This document shows, in pieces, positions 36,110 to 46,666 of a stretch of DNA of 64,000 bases. Below the pieces are notes generated by a model. The model was given only the letters and a program-made list of their open reading frames with translations, did not search any database and had not been told where the DNA came from. Each line of letters opens with the position of its first letter. The first letter of the stretch is position 1. Source of the stretch: Hyperoodon ampullatus. Lineage: Eukaryota; Chordata; Mammalia; Artiodactyla; Ziphiidae. Made by a program: the position numbers and the translations under genes. The stretch lies in the NCBI GenBank assembly GCA_949752795.1, contig OX457075.1:2852001-2916000 (forward strand). Direction: 5' to 3'.

Positions 36110-37205
36110 AACTCTCCATTAAGAAAATGAAAAGGAAAATCACAGACTGAGGGAAAATATACACATAGAAAGGACTTGGATACAGCTATCCAGGATATGT
36201 GATGAGCTTTAAGTCAACAATAAAAGGAAAACAACTCAAATTTAAAACATGGGGAGAGGACTTGAAATTAACTTCACAAAGAAGGATCTATGTATGGTAA
36301 ATAAACACACGAAAAGATGCTAAATATTATTAGTCACCAAGGAAATGCAGAGTATAACCACAATGAGCTACTACTTCATGCCCACAATAGTGGCTAAAAT
36401 TTAAAAGACTGGCAGCATCAAATGTTGGTGAATTTGTAGAAAAACAAATCTCTCCTACTTTACTGGCTGAAGTAAAATGGTTTCGCCACTTTAGAAAACT
36501 GATAGTTTTGGCAATTTCTTATAAAGTTAAATAGACACCTGCCGTATAAACCAGTAATTCAACTCCTAGGAATTTATCCAGGAGAAATGAAAACACATAT
36601 TTACAAAAAGACTTGTATAAGAATGTTTATTGCAGCTTTATTCATCATAACCAAAATATGAAACAATGCAAATGTGTATCAAGAGGCAATTGCATAAACA
36701 AATTGTTTGGAATATATCAATAAAAAACAATGAACTGGGCTTCCCTGGTGGCACAGTGGTTAAGAATCCACCTGCCAATGCAGGGGACATAGGTTTGAGC
36801 CCTGGTCTGGGAAGATCCCACATGCCACGGAGCAACTTAGCCCGTGCACCATGGCCGCTGAGCCTGCGCTACAGCCCACAAGCCACAACTACTAAAGCCC
36901 ACTCGCTCTAGGGCTGGCGTGCCGCAACTACTGAGGCAGCGTGCTGCAACTACTGAAGCCCATGCACCTAGAGCCCATGCTCCGCAACAAGAGAAGCCAT
37001 CGCAATGAGAATCCTGTGCACCGCAATGAAGAGTAGCCCCCGCACGCTGCAACTAGAGAAAGCCTGCGCACAGCAACGAAGACCCAATGCAGCCAAAAAT
37101 AAATAAAAATAAAATAAAATAAATAAAACCTTAAAAAACTTATGAATTAAAAACAAAAAGAAAACAATGAACTACTTATACATGCAACAACATGGCTTAA
37201 TCTTT
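36110..37205 (+). mobile_element. Old L1 ORF2 3' part, sense
   Basis: Degenerate L1 ORF2 C-terminal region ('gtcaccaaggaaatgcagag', 'aactcctaggaatttatcc', 'aagaatgtttattgcagc'), split by a SINE at 36737-37160. It begins about 50 bases after an oppositely oriented L1 scrap. Confidence 0.7.
36737..37160 (+). mobile_element. CHR-type SINE, extended long body
   Basis: Head 'gggcttccctggtggcac' with a long-type body that contains an additional internal repeat of 'gcaactactgaggcagc' type, making it about 350 bp plus a tail of AATAAAA units. Target-site duplication aaaacaatgaact at 36724-36736 and 37161-37173. Confidence 0.93.
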
Positions 37206-37544
37206 TCTTTTTTGGAGTCTTATTTATTATGGTTGAGTCAATATTTGAAAAATTCTTTATAGATAGTTAATACGCATTTTACATTTCTAAGTTTTACTAT
37301 TATACTGGGTTTTAACTTCAGATATAAATCAAAATCTTGAAAATTCAAACAATACAGAAACACCAGTTGGAGATATCGAAAGCTCTCCAAGTTCTCTGCC
37401 CTCCCTGCCTGCACCCTCACCCCATCAATGGTTTAGCACATCCTCTCAATTCTTTTTCATATTTTGGGGGGAGGGAGGAGGGAAGAATAATAACAACAGT
37501 ACCATTAAAAGAAAAATAAAAGCTGTTATTGGTCAAGCTTTGGC
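37206..37544. other. Unassigned AT-rich sequence
   Basis: No recognised repeat or gene. A short G-run with GAGGGAGGAGGG occurs near 37467-37480. Confidence 0.35.
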
Positions 37545-37745
37545 CAAGTTTCAGGCAATTTCCACATATTAGCATTGATTCTTACAAAAGAACCCATAAA
37601 GGCCATTATTGTTATCCTTTTCTTGTCTGTGAGGAAACAGACTAAGAGTGAGTGAGTAACTTATCTAAAGTCACAGCAGAAGAGCAGAGGCAGGATCTGA
37701 ATTTAGCTCTGCCTGATTCCAAACCTATACTCTTTCCACTGTGTT
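37545..37745 (-). repeat. MIR SINE, antisense
   Basis: Reversed MIR landmarks: 'ccatattgtta'-type box, 'gtgaggaaacagactaagag', 'taaagtcacagcagaag' and 'ctctttccactgtgttg'. Ancient tRNA-derived SINE. Confidence 0.75.
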
Positions 37746-37754
37746 GAGAGTGAC

Positions 37755-37955
37755 AGTCACCATTTAATGAACCCCTATTATTTGCTCAGCACTTTAAAAA
37801 GTTATTTCCATTTTTCACAAGAACTCAGTGAGATAACAGTGATCATTTCTGCTTTGAAGAGGGGGTGTAGTTGGCCAAAGCCACCTGGAAAATCAAGTGC
37901 AGAGGCAGGGTTCATATCCAGGGCTCTTAGATGCCACTGTCCCTGTTTTTCCCTC
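37755..37955 (-). repeat. Second MIR-like SINE, antisense
   Basis: 'gctcagcactttaaaaagtt', 'tcacaagaactcagtgagat' and 'ttggccaaagccacctgg' follow the reversed MIR order right after the first copy, so two MIRs lie head to tail. Confidence 0.6.
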
Positions 37956-38160
37956 GACACACTTACACTGTAACATTTCAATGAAGTAGCACCTGTATCT
38001 CAACATATTCCTGTGCACAGTGTGTTCCCATAGGTTTCTCATAGGTCTGGGAATAGTTGTCCCATAAGTTTCCACCCCTGTGCCAACTCCATAGATGAAT
38101 GGTGGCTGCCTGGAGCACTTGTCTGGGAAGGGTTCTCAGGCAGCTCTGTGAAAGCGAAGT

Positions 38161-38310
38161 GCTGTGTTGGGCTAGTGACGTCTGTCTAGTGCTGTGGTGG
38201 GCTAGTGACATCTGTCTAGTGCTGTGGTGGGCTAGTGACGTCTGTCTAGTGCTGTGGTGGGCTAGTGACGTCTGTCTAGTGCTGTGATGGGCTAGTGACG
38301 TCCATCATGT
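38161..38310 (+). repeat. Minisatellite, 5 x 30 bp
   Basis: Five contiguous units begin at 38161, 38191, 38221, 38251 and 38281, each gctgtgNtgggctagtgac followed by gtctgtctagt. The first four differ at one or two sites, and the fifth diverges at its end (tccatcatgt). Because 30 is divisible by three, a chance frame from 38099 repeats the decapeptide VLWWASDVCL until a TGA created by a variant base in unit five. Each unit but one contains TGACG, a half CRE. Confidence 0.97.
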
Positions 38311-38949
38311 GCATGGAAGGGGAGGTGCTGTGGCCTCAGTTCCCAGAATCCTCCATCTCCAACATGATTATTGTAAGATAACACAAGATTACTAACTCTT
38401 AATTACTTACATTTCTACAATGATCAGTGGTCCTCTCACCTCCCTCAATGATCTATTAAAAAAATAAAACTCTAGTTATAAAAAAAGAAAAAACAATCTA
38501 CAAGGAGGTATACACATCCATATACTAATTCTCAGATAAAATTCTATATATAGATAAGCTACTTTTAGTATATGCCAAAAACAAAATTATTCAGTACAAT
38601 TTGACTATCAGTCTTATTCACACAACCTGCCTTGTTTCATCATAGTGTTGTGCTCTACACAAAGGTAGAAAATTCTAACCTTCTGCTCTAAGAATTTCCT
38701 GCCCCTATACCTGACTTTAAGCTACCAGACAATTTTAACTCTTTGTACATCTCCAACTTAGTCATTAGTCTGTAGTTAAAAGACCAGCTTAAATGTTTTT
38801 CAATTGGACTGAATGTTTGATCTCGTTTTAATTTGGAACTTTGGCTTTGTGAGCAGAGACGGGTCTGGAAAACAGAAGGAAGTTGGCATTAATATAGGAG
38901 AGGGTAATATGGGGCTTATTCTTAAAAACAGTGTTGAGGAAGATAAACC
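38311..38949. other. Unique sequence, nothing recognised
   Basis: AT-rich single-copy-looking DNA after the minisatellite. No gene or clear repeat. Confidence 0.4.
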
Positions 38950-39195
38950 AGGCACAAAAGAGTACATATCTATGCGATTCCTCCAAAGAACAGCCAAAAA
39001 TAACCTATGGTGATAGAAATCAGGGTAGGGTTGCCTATGAGAAGGGAGATTGGTTGGAAGGAGGCACAGGGGAACTTCCTGGGTTAGTGGAAATACTCTG
39101 TCTTGATTGGTGCATCGATACACAGGAGTATGTGTTCATCATCACCCACCTGATTGCACACTGAAGGTCTGTGCACGTCTGCCTTAAATTTTATC
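38950..39195 (+). mobile_element. Old L1 3' end
   Basis: 'agagtacatatctatgcgat', 'ggtgatagaaatcagggtag', 'ctctgtcttgattggtgc' and 'cctgattgcacactgaagg' are the L1M-type 3' UTR series in order. It ends near an ATC/CAT-rich stretch at 39192-39230. Confidence 0.6.
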
Positions 39196-39357
39196 ATCAT
39201 TGTCGTCATCATCATGATGAAATGATGATATTAACATCACAAATGAACTGCGTAGTTTCATTCTCTATTTTTTGGAACAACTTTTATAAGACAGGAGACA
39301 AGTGCTCATTGAACGTTGGTGGAATTCACCAGTAAAATCAATCAGGTGTGTTGTCTG

Positions 39358-39925
39358 TGTATGTATCAGTTATCTCTCGTCATGTGACAAACTACCCTAG
39401 AACTTAGTGACTTCACACAACACTCATTTGTTACTTCACAGTTTTGTGGGCCTAGTTGCTTCTCACTCAGGGTCTCTCACAAAGTAGCCGTCGATGTGTG
39501 GGTCAGCTCTCTCCTGAGGGAGAATCTGCTTTTCATCTCACTCACATGGTTCTTGGCAGGACTCAGAAATCCACTTCCCAGCCCAGTCGCACGGCTGCTC
39601 AGAAGCCACAGGTCCTCACTGACTGTTGGCAGGAGCCTCAGTCCTTGGCTCCGGGCCTTTCCTTCGGGGAACCCCCAGCGAGGCGCCCTGCTTCCCCAGA
39701 GCAGGGCTGAGAGGGAGAGGAGGAGAGCAGGAGCAGGATGGGCCTTAGCTTCCCTGTGGCCAAACACCTAGTGACATCCGATCACTTTGCCATTCTCGAT
39801 TCATTAGGAGAGTCCCTAGGTCCAGCCCACATTCAAGGGCACCAATCCCAGGAGACAGGTCACAAGGGCCACTTCAGAGGCCACCCACCACCGTATGTCC
39901 CAGGATGGCGGAAACAAAAGAGGGG
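39358..39925 (-). mobile_element. MLT1-type LTR, antisense
   Basis: Starts with 'gtatgtatcagttatctctc' and 'actaccctagaacttagtg', the reversed end of MLT1, followed by 'tcagggtctctcac', 'tcactcacatggttcttggc' and 'atccgatcactttgcc'. The GC-rich central part (39600-39720) opens chance frames on both strands. Confidence 0.65.
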
Positions 39926-39979
39926 CTGTGACACAGTCTCAACGCTGACTCCGAGGGGCTTGATTAGCCCCACCTGTCC

Positions 39980-40021
39980 TGTGTGTGTGTGCGTGTGTGC
40001 ATGTGTGTGTGTGTGCACATG
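39980..40021 (+). repeat. (GT)n microsatellite
   Basis: About 20 GT units with GC and CAT interruptions. Confidence 0.9.
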
Positions 40022-40129
40022 GGCACTTGTGCCTTGAGAGGGACAGTTCATTAATTCCATTTGAAAACCTTGTGTACTCAGTGGTTGGTTTAATTTTAAA
40101 ATTTCTCTTTGTGCCAATTTTTACACATT

Positions 40130-40700
40130 TACATTTCTAGGAATGTATCTGATTCAGGTAGTTTTTCAAATTCATTTGTATATATTCATTTACAATCACC
40201 TTTAAAATTTTTCAAGTGTCCCCCCTTTTCATTACACATTTTGCATATTTGCATTTTCTCCCTTTTTCCCTCCAGATACCTTTCTTATTAATCTTTATCA
40301 TGAACCTGCTGCTGTTTTTGTTCATCTCTGTTATTTTTCCTCTTCCAGCTCATTGATTTCTGTCCTTATTTTTGTTTTCTTTCATGATGTTTCTTTGTAT
40401 TTATTCCAGTACTCCTTTTCCAAACTCTTGAGTTGAACAGTTAGCTTGTAATTTTTAACCTTTTAAACTTTTCTATTAAACATATTTAAGGTTATAATTT
40501 CACCTAAAAGTACTTCTTTAGCTATTCCACACATTTTAACATGTCGTGTTTTCATTATCCTTTAATTATGAGCATCTATTCGTTCACTTTATTTCCTCTT
40601 AAAACCAAGGCTTACTTAGTAATGGTTTACTAAATTTCCAAACATAGAGGATTTTTTTAAAACTTGTACCTTTGTTATTAACTTCTAATTTTCCTGAATA
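40130..40700 (-). mobile_element. Old L1 ORF2 fragment, antisense
   Basis: T-rich + strand with 'cattgatttctgtccttat', 'gttaattttta'-like and 'ttagctattccacacatttt' words, the antisense order of the ORF2 region downstream of the endonuclease. No frame remains. Confidence 0.5.
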
Positions 40701-41396
40701 AACTACAATTTCTACTTGAATAAATCATGGGTTGCAAGTTCTCAGGGAGAACTTTCCTCTTCCTGTGGGTTCAGCCCTCCCAGGCCCGCCCGTGTGGGGT
40801 TCTCACCCAGACATCTGCTTGCTGCAGGGCCAGAAGCATCACCTCCCGGCTCAGGCCGACACCCCCAGGGCAGCAAGGCACCGGGCAAAGCCGCCTGGTT
40901 TTCAGCGCTGAAGCATCCCTTTACTTTTCTGCACACTCAGCTCTGTGTTGACAGGGCTGTTTGCGACAGGCGATACCGCCCAGTGAAGTGTTTGAAGTGT
41001 AGGATTTCAGGTAACCTAGCCTTCTGCATAACTGGACCAGGGTCAAACAAGACAGAATGAAAGGCCGTGTGGGTGATCTCGGCCTCCAGAGATGACCGCT
41101 GCGGCCTCGTGGTCTCCTTCCCACAGGCCTTTTCTCTGAGCTCACACAGCCCCACGGGGTTGGGGGAGTGGAGCCTGGGGGCCTGGCTTCCCAGGCCCAG
41201 CTCTGTCACAAGCTTCTTGTGTGACTTTGAGAAAAATCATTAACTTCTGTAGATCCGGTTTTCTCCTTTGGGAAATGAAAGGGCCAAGGAGACACTAAGA
41301 TACAGTATTCATAAGCTTATTTTTTTCTCTGACTTCTTGTTTAGTTTGCCTTTTTTGGTCTTTTTTCATGGAAGTAGACTGTGTTTAGTAATGCAT
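40701..41396. other. Unique, partly GC-rich sequence
   Basis: No repeat assigned. Frames of 60-114 codons at 40716-41209 on both strands overlap one another and show no family features, so I regard them as chance. Not tested for conservation. Confidence 0.4.
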
Positions 41397-41406
41397 AACT
41401 TTTCTG

Positions 41407-41915
41407 GATAAAGAAGATGTGGTGCATATATACAATGGAATATTACTCAGCCATAAAAAAGAATGAAATATTACCATTTGCAGCAACATGGATGGACCTA
41501 GAGATGATCATACTAAGTGAAGTAAGTCAGACACAGGAAGACAAATACCATATCATATCACTCACATGTGGAATCTAATTTTTTTGAAATTATACAAATG
41601 AACTTATTTACAAAGCAGAAATAGACTTACAGATTTTGAAAACACACTTATGGTTACCAAAGGGGAAACATGGTGGGGGGGAGGATAAATTAGGACTTTG
41701 GAATTAACATATGCACACTACTATATATAAAATAGATAATCAACAAGGACACTGTATAGCACAGAGAACTCTACTCAATATTCTGTAATAACCTGTATGG
41801 GAAAAGAATCTGAAAAAGAAAGAATATATGTATATGTATAACTGAATCACTTTGCTGTACACCTGAAACTAATACAACACTGTAAATAGCTATACTCCAA
41901 TAAAATTTACAAAAA
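41407..41915 (+). mobile_element. L1 3' end, 5'-truncated
   Basis: Last part of L1 ORF2 ('tggaatattactcagccat') and the whole 3' UTR with AATAAAA and an A tail. Target-site duplication aacttttctg (41397-41406) and aacttttttg (41916-41925). Same subtype as 44611-45136. Confidence 0.9.
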
Positions 41916-42034
41916 AACTTTTTTGTAATTAAAAGGAAAAAAAAAAAGAGGATCCATGTTATGTCTAAGGTCCTTTTAAGCAGTTAAAAGAACCCTATGG
42001 TCATCTATACAAACAGTCCTGATAACTTGGGCAG

Positions 42035-42125
42035 ATAGTTCCCACACCTGCTGTGCATCAGAATCACCTGGGAGCACTTGTTAAAAATGCCGATTTGAGT
42101 TAAAAATACAGTCCCTGGGTTTTGA
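42035..42125 (+). repeat. Small DNA-transposon remnant (MER5-like)
   Basis: 'ctgtgcatcagaatcacctg' followed by 'gagcacttgttaaaaatgcc' matches the MER5A-type hAT MITE signature. Only one side is clear. Confidence 0.6.
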
Positions 42126-44597
42126 AAAAAAAGAGCCCTGGAGGATTCTTAATGAGCAGCCGGCGGGGACGCCCAGCAAAGCTCTGGCATCAGGAACGTG
42201 GCCACCTGGTGGCACCAGGCCGGCACAAGGGCACTGCAGACGCCACTGCCATAAGCGTCCTGCCTGGGGGTTCTGAATCCCCACGCCGACCCTGGGCAAC
42301 GTCCCTCCCCTCCCTGGGCCTCAGCTGCTGGTTCTACGAAATGAAGGTTCTGATTCTCTTTCCACCTGGAATCCGACTCATTCACAACCCCACTGCCGGC
42401 CCTCCCGACCCCCCACAGGATCAGAGCTGGGCCTTCCTAGCAGGACATCCCTTTGCCCAGAGCTGGTCCCCTGCAGAATCCCAGGTGACACTTGTCTTTC
42501 AAATCCTGGCTCCCAGGCATGATTCAAGGAGTCATCCTAAACCCTTTCTCCCGCCTGAGATTTGGGCATCACACTTATTCCAAGGGGGTAGTCCATCCTT
42601 CCTGGGGATGTTTCTATTCTCAAAGCGGTCCTCAGGCACGGGCAATGTTTAACCCGAAGAAATAAATTATTGGCAAAATTAAATACCTGCTCGGCTGCTA
42701 TACGGGATACTGGGAGGTGGGGTGTTGTAAGTTCTCTTTATTTCAGGCATAGCCCTGATGTGACCAGCCACATTCCCTGCAGGTAAGGAAAACTCTCCCT
42801 GTCTGTTAATCCTGCATCATTCATTCATTCATTCTACTTCGAATGAGTCAGAGCCTGTGCGCTCAGGGAGCTCTAAGTCTAAGGGAGAGACCCCTTTACA
42901 ACATAACCGGCCAGGAGGGGTGGGCCCAGGCTGGGGGGAGGTGCGGAGGCGGAAGGCCCCCCGGGATGCTGAGCTCTGACTCCCAGGTGAGGCGTGTGGA
43001 GGCCAGTGTCGGGTAGGGGGAGCGGAGGAAAGGCGGAGGGTGGTTTCACAAGGGGACTGGGCTTAGCCCGGGGCTGGCGGCTGTCAGCTGTCAGCTGGAG
43101 GTGTCCCCGCTCCTGTGTCCTCAGGAAGTCTTCCTTCTCGTCTCTTCTCTTGAAAAGAGTAAACAAAATCATAAATGTCCTCTCCTTTCCTCTTTTCCTC
43201 CTACCGTGAACAGATGTAATTATTCTTTCGAGGAGTCTCTGAGTCCCAAATCATCAAACAATGGGTGACCTGAACGAGCACTGTTGTAAGACTCATTTGC
43301 TACGTCTTAGACTATAAAATGAAAGAGGCTCCGTTTCCTAATACTTCCCAGCCTCAGGGAATGGACCAAGCTCATCCTGCTGACATCACTATATTATAGT
43401 CGGTTACTGAGGAAGGCAGCGACCTCAACAGCGATGTTTCTCCACTCAGCATCGTGCCGAGCTTTGCTTCAAGGGGCCGGGGCACACCAAGAGTTCTGAC
43501 CCCTGATCATAGCTCAAGTCTGATCTCTGGGTTTGAGGAACTAGCCCATCTCGGCCACTTGGTCCATTTTACAGATGAGGCAACAGCTGTGACGTGTTCT
43601 TCCCGTTGTATCACACTAACCGAGGGACACGGATGACACGACGGCGGGTAGCTTTGCGCAGGTGCCGGGAGCCCACGCGGGAATCACCGTGGAGACTGAG
43701 AACACAGACGCCCAGCCCGCCCGGACCCACCAGAGCTCAACAGCGGGACCCAGGGATGCTTAATTTGCTCTCAGAGTGATTCTGAAGCGAACCTCTGATT
43801 AAGAACCACTGCATCACCGGAGGCTCCGTTTGCACTGAAGTTGTTTGGTTTCGTCGGCTCGCCTGTTAGCGCAGTTTCTGTCCACACAGCACCTCTGGAG
43901 CCTCACGGGATTATCCTCAGGGCACCTGGGCTGACGCGCCCTTCCCTCTCCAGGACTGCAGTCCTAGGGAGGCTGCGGGCACCCGTCCCCACGTGGCCGC
44001 TACTGAGTGTCTTGTCTGTAGAAGGATCACACGACAGTGCTGCTGGATCCCAGGATGACATCCTGGGCACGCGACCCTGTCCTGGAACGAACCCGGAAAG
44101 CCAGTTCGTTCCTGACTGTAGGACGCGCACCTGGTCCCGGAGCCTCCGGCGGCCTACAGCGCCGCCTGCTGGAACAGCTGGTTATTTCCCGCTGCATCTG
44201 GGCCTGGGCGCTGCAGGAGCTGAAACTTGGTGCTTACTTCCTCATGCTTACCTACTACAGTTACTCGTTCTGTTTATCCGTTTCAGTTGCATAGATTTCC
44301 TAAGGACAGTAACAGTAACTGAATGACTACGAAAGGCTGGGCTGAGAATGCCATTGAGAATAGAGTGGGTTGGGGAGCGAAAATGTTAGAATTTTTCAAA
44401 ACAAAGGATCTTTGGCTCTCAAATTGCGCATTAGGAAAATCTAAGGCCCTTCAATGGTTATTTAGAGTTTCCATAGAGGCTGAAATTCCTGTGAAGTCCC
44501 TATTTTCTCAAGAGCTTCCCCAGCCTCTCAGACTGTGCCACTTCATTTGTTTAGAAGGATCTGGAACCTCCATCTGGTTCTGTGGTGTTACTTAATA
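42126..44597. other. Mostly unique, GC-rich sequence
   Basis: A 2.5 kb stretch with no clear transposon apart from a possible MIR-like piece near 43550-43600 and a MER5-like 'aagaaccactgcatca' near 43800. CpG is more frequent at 43620-44200 than around it. Frames of 176 codons (42122-42652) and 161 codons (43841-44326) lack domains, signal peptides or family resemblance and overlap antisense frames. I do not call genes. Confidence 0.4.
44156..44172 (-). promoter_or_regulatory. CTCF-like motif, reverse orientation
   Basis: On the minus strand 44172-44158 reads ccagcaggcggcgct, matching the CTCF core CCASYAGRKGGCRSY at 14 of 15 positions (C where K is expected). It sits in unique, CpG-containing DNA. 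Binding is not shown by sequence. Confidence 0.4.
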
Positions 44598-44610
44598 AGA
44601 TGTGTCCTAG

Positions 44611-45136
44611 ATAAATGGATAAAGAAGATGTGGATTGTGAAATAGTACTCAGCCATAAAAAAAAGAAATAATGCCATTTGCAGCAACATGGATGGACCTA
44701 GAGGTGATCAGATTAAGTGAAGTTATGTCAGAGAAAGACAAATATCATATGATATCACTTATATCTGGAATCTTAAAAAATGATACAAATGAACTTATTA
44801 ACAAAACAGAAACAGACTCACGCTCATAGAAAACAAACTTATGGTTACTAAAGGGGATAGCGGGGCGGGATGAGGGGAGGGAGAGGAGGAGAGATAAATT
44901 AGGAATTTAGGATTAACAGATACACATTACTATATATAAAATAGATAAACAAGGGCCTACTGTATAGCACAGAGAACTATATTCAATATCTCGTAAAAAC
45001 CTAAATGGAAAAGAATCTGAACAAGAATAGATCTATACATATATGTGTAACTGAATCACATTGCTGCACACCTGAAACTAACACAACATTGTAAACTAAC
45101 TCCACTCCAATTTAAAAAATGGTAAAGAAAAAAAAA
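44611..45136 (+). mobile_element. L1 3' end, 5'-truncated
   Basis: Same subtype and orientation as the copy at 41407: end of ORF2, 3' UTR and A-rich end. Flanks repeat 'agatgtgtccta' (near 44598-44609) and 'ggatgtgtccta' (near 45140-45151). Confidence 0.88.
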
Positions 45137-45297
45137 ACTTAGGATGTGTCCTATTGCTGGTGGCTGGGCAACTCCAGCCTTGAAAGAAAAGGCAAGGGCA
45201 GACCACTGAAAATAACTTTAAAGGTTGAATCCATGTATAATCGTACTCCTTTTCTTCCTCTGCTACTCTCAGCTTGAACGGGTCTAAATGTCAGTGT

Positions 45298-45530
45298 AGG
45301 GTAACATAAAGGATGTGAGCTTTGAAGTCAGGGAGACTTGGGTTCAAATCCCAGCTCTGACATTTACCAGCTGGGTAACTCAGGCAAAAGTAGTTAATCT
45401 TTCAGACCATGATCATTCCTCATATGCAAAATGGGGATAATACGGTGCCTCCCTCATGAGTTCTTCCTGGGGAAATCAATGAGAAAGCATGTGATACGCA
45501 GAGCCTGGTGCCAGGCTTGCAGAAGGAGGG
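45298..45530 (+). repeat. MIR SINE
   Basis: 'gggttcaaatcccagctctg' (tRNA-like B box), 'tttaccagctgggtaactc' and 'caaaatggggataatacgg' in MIR order. Confidence 0.85.
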
Positions 45531-46069
45531 TGGTAATGGTCCTGAGGATACGGGGTTAGTGCAGGACAGCAGGAGGAAATTGGTGGTGGTCTTCTCCTGA
45601 TTCGCTGGGCAAAATGGCCAAGGAAGCAAGAGAGGTCAAGAGACACGCTGGGGCCAGTGGACCTACACAAGCCGGAGCGCCAGCCCTCTGGGAGCTGCTC
45701 GCAGAGTGAGGCCAAGCAGGAGGTCCCCCGGCACATGCGCCACCCCCCGAATCCTGCCCTGAGCCTCTTCCAGGTACCTTCCTGGAGACAGCAGCTCCCA
45801 CCTGGTCTCTCCCTGCGTGGGCTTGCTAGGCCAGCAGCTGAGCAGGTGGAGGAAAAGACTGAGGTTCAAAAAGTAGGAGGTCTGAAGGGCCCCGGATGAG
45901 GATAAAGGAAGGGGCCTCGGCGGTCAGCCCTGGATCCCAGGCTTCCTCGCGGTCCTTTCAGGCACGTCACAGGACATGTGGGACTTGGTAAATGGAGTCG
46001 CTGGTCCAGGGCACAAGGGCGAGCAGAGAGAGCCAGGCCCTGGGCGGCTCTGATGCTTCCTCTTCATCT
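45531..46069. other. Unique GC-rich sequence
   Basis: Nothing recognised. Overlapping frames of about 80 codons on both strands have no coding signature. Confidence 0.4.
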
Positions 46070-46330
46070 GACCACTCAGGACAATGACTCAGAGTGGCAA
46101 TAGTCCAGCCGCTGACCAGCCCTGGGTCCCTGGGCAGATCACTTACCCCTCTGAGACTCGGGGCGCTCATCTGTGAAGTGGAAATAACGGTTTCACAGAG
46201 CTGTTGGCAGGATTAAGTTCAGTAATATATATTTAATGCAGCACAGTATACAGTAAAAGTGAAATAAACGCCAGCATTTTGGCTGTCATCTTCATTATCA
46301 TAATGTTATTACTGTTATTATTATTCTGGC
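46070..46330 (+). repeat. MIR SINE with (TTA)n end
   Basis: 'cctgggtccctgggcagatc', 'ctcatctgtgaagtggaaat' and 'gttggcaggattaagttc' are the MIR core and 3' half. It ends in a TTATTA stretch at 46301-46325. Confidence 0.75.
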
Positions 46331-46650
46331 TTCAGGCTGCTTATGTTGTTCTCCCAGTGGCTTCCCCAGTCTCAGGGCACCCCCAAGCATAATAACCAGT
46401 TTTCCTGGGGGTAGGAACATTTCGAACCACTGCTCAAAGCTGTTCCATTCGGAGTCCCCGTGCGAAGCGAGGGAAGGAGAATCGTGTGGTCAGAGAGCTC
46501 CCTCTTCAGGTCCAGGTAGTGACCCTCCTCTCCAACGCTGCGTTCATAGGCAGGTCACCTCTTCCTGTTCTTCCAGCTGTGGTACATCCTTCTGTACCTT
46601 GAGCACGTGGTCTTCAAAAATGGGCTACTCTTAGATAAATCACACAGCTA
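46331..46650. other. Unassigned sequence
   Basis: Nothing firmly recognised. 'cgaaccactgctcaaagc' near 46423 resembles a MER5-like end. Confidence 0.35.
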
Positions 46651-46666
46651 TTAAAATAGCAGCCCC

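Noticed and set aside
38161..38310. CRISPR-like array
   Set aside because: Units are contiguous 30-mers with no unique spacers, and the genome is mammalian; it is a minisatellite.
42122..42652. 176-codon open frame
   Set aside because: No domain, no family likeness, overlapped by antisense frames in GC-rich DNA; expected by chance when stops are scarce.
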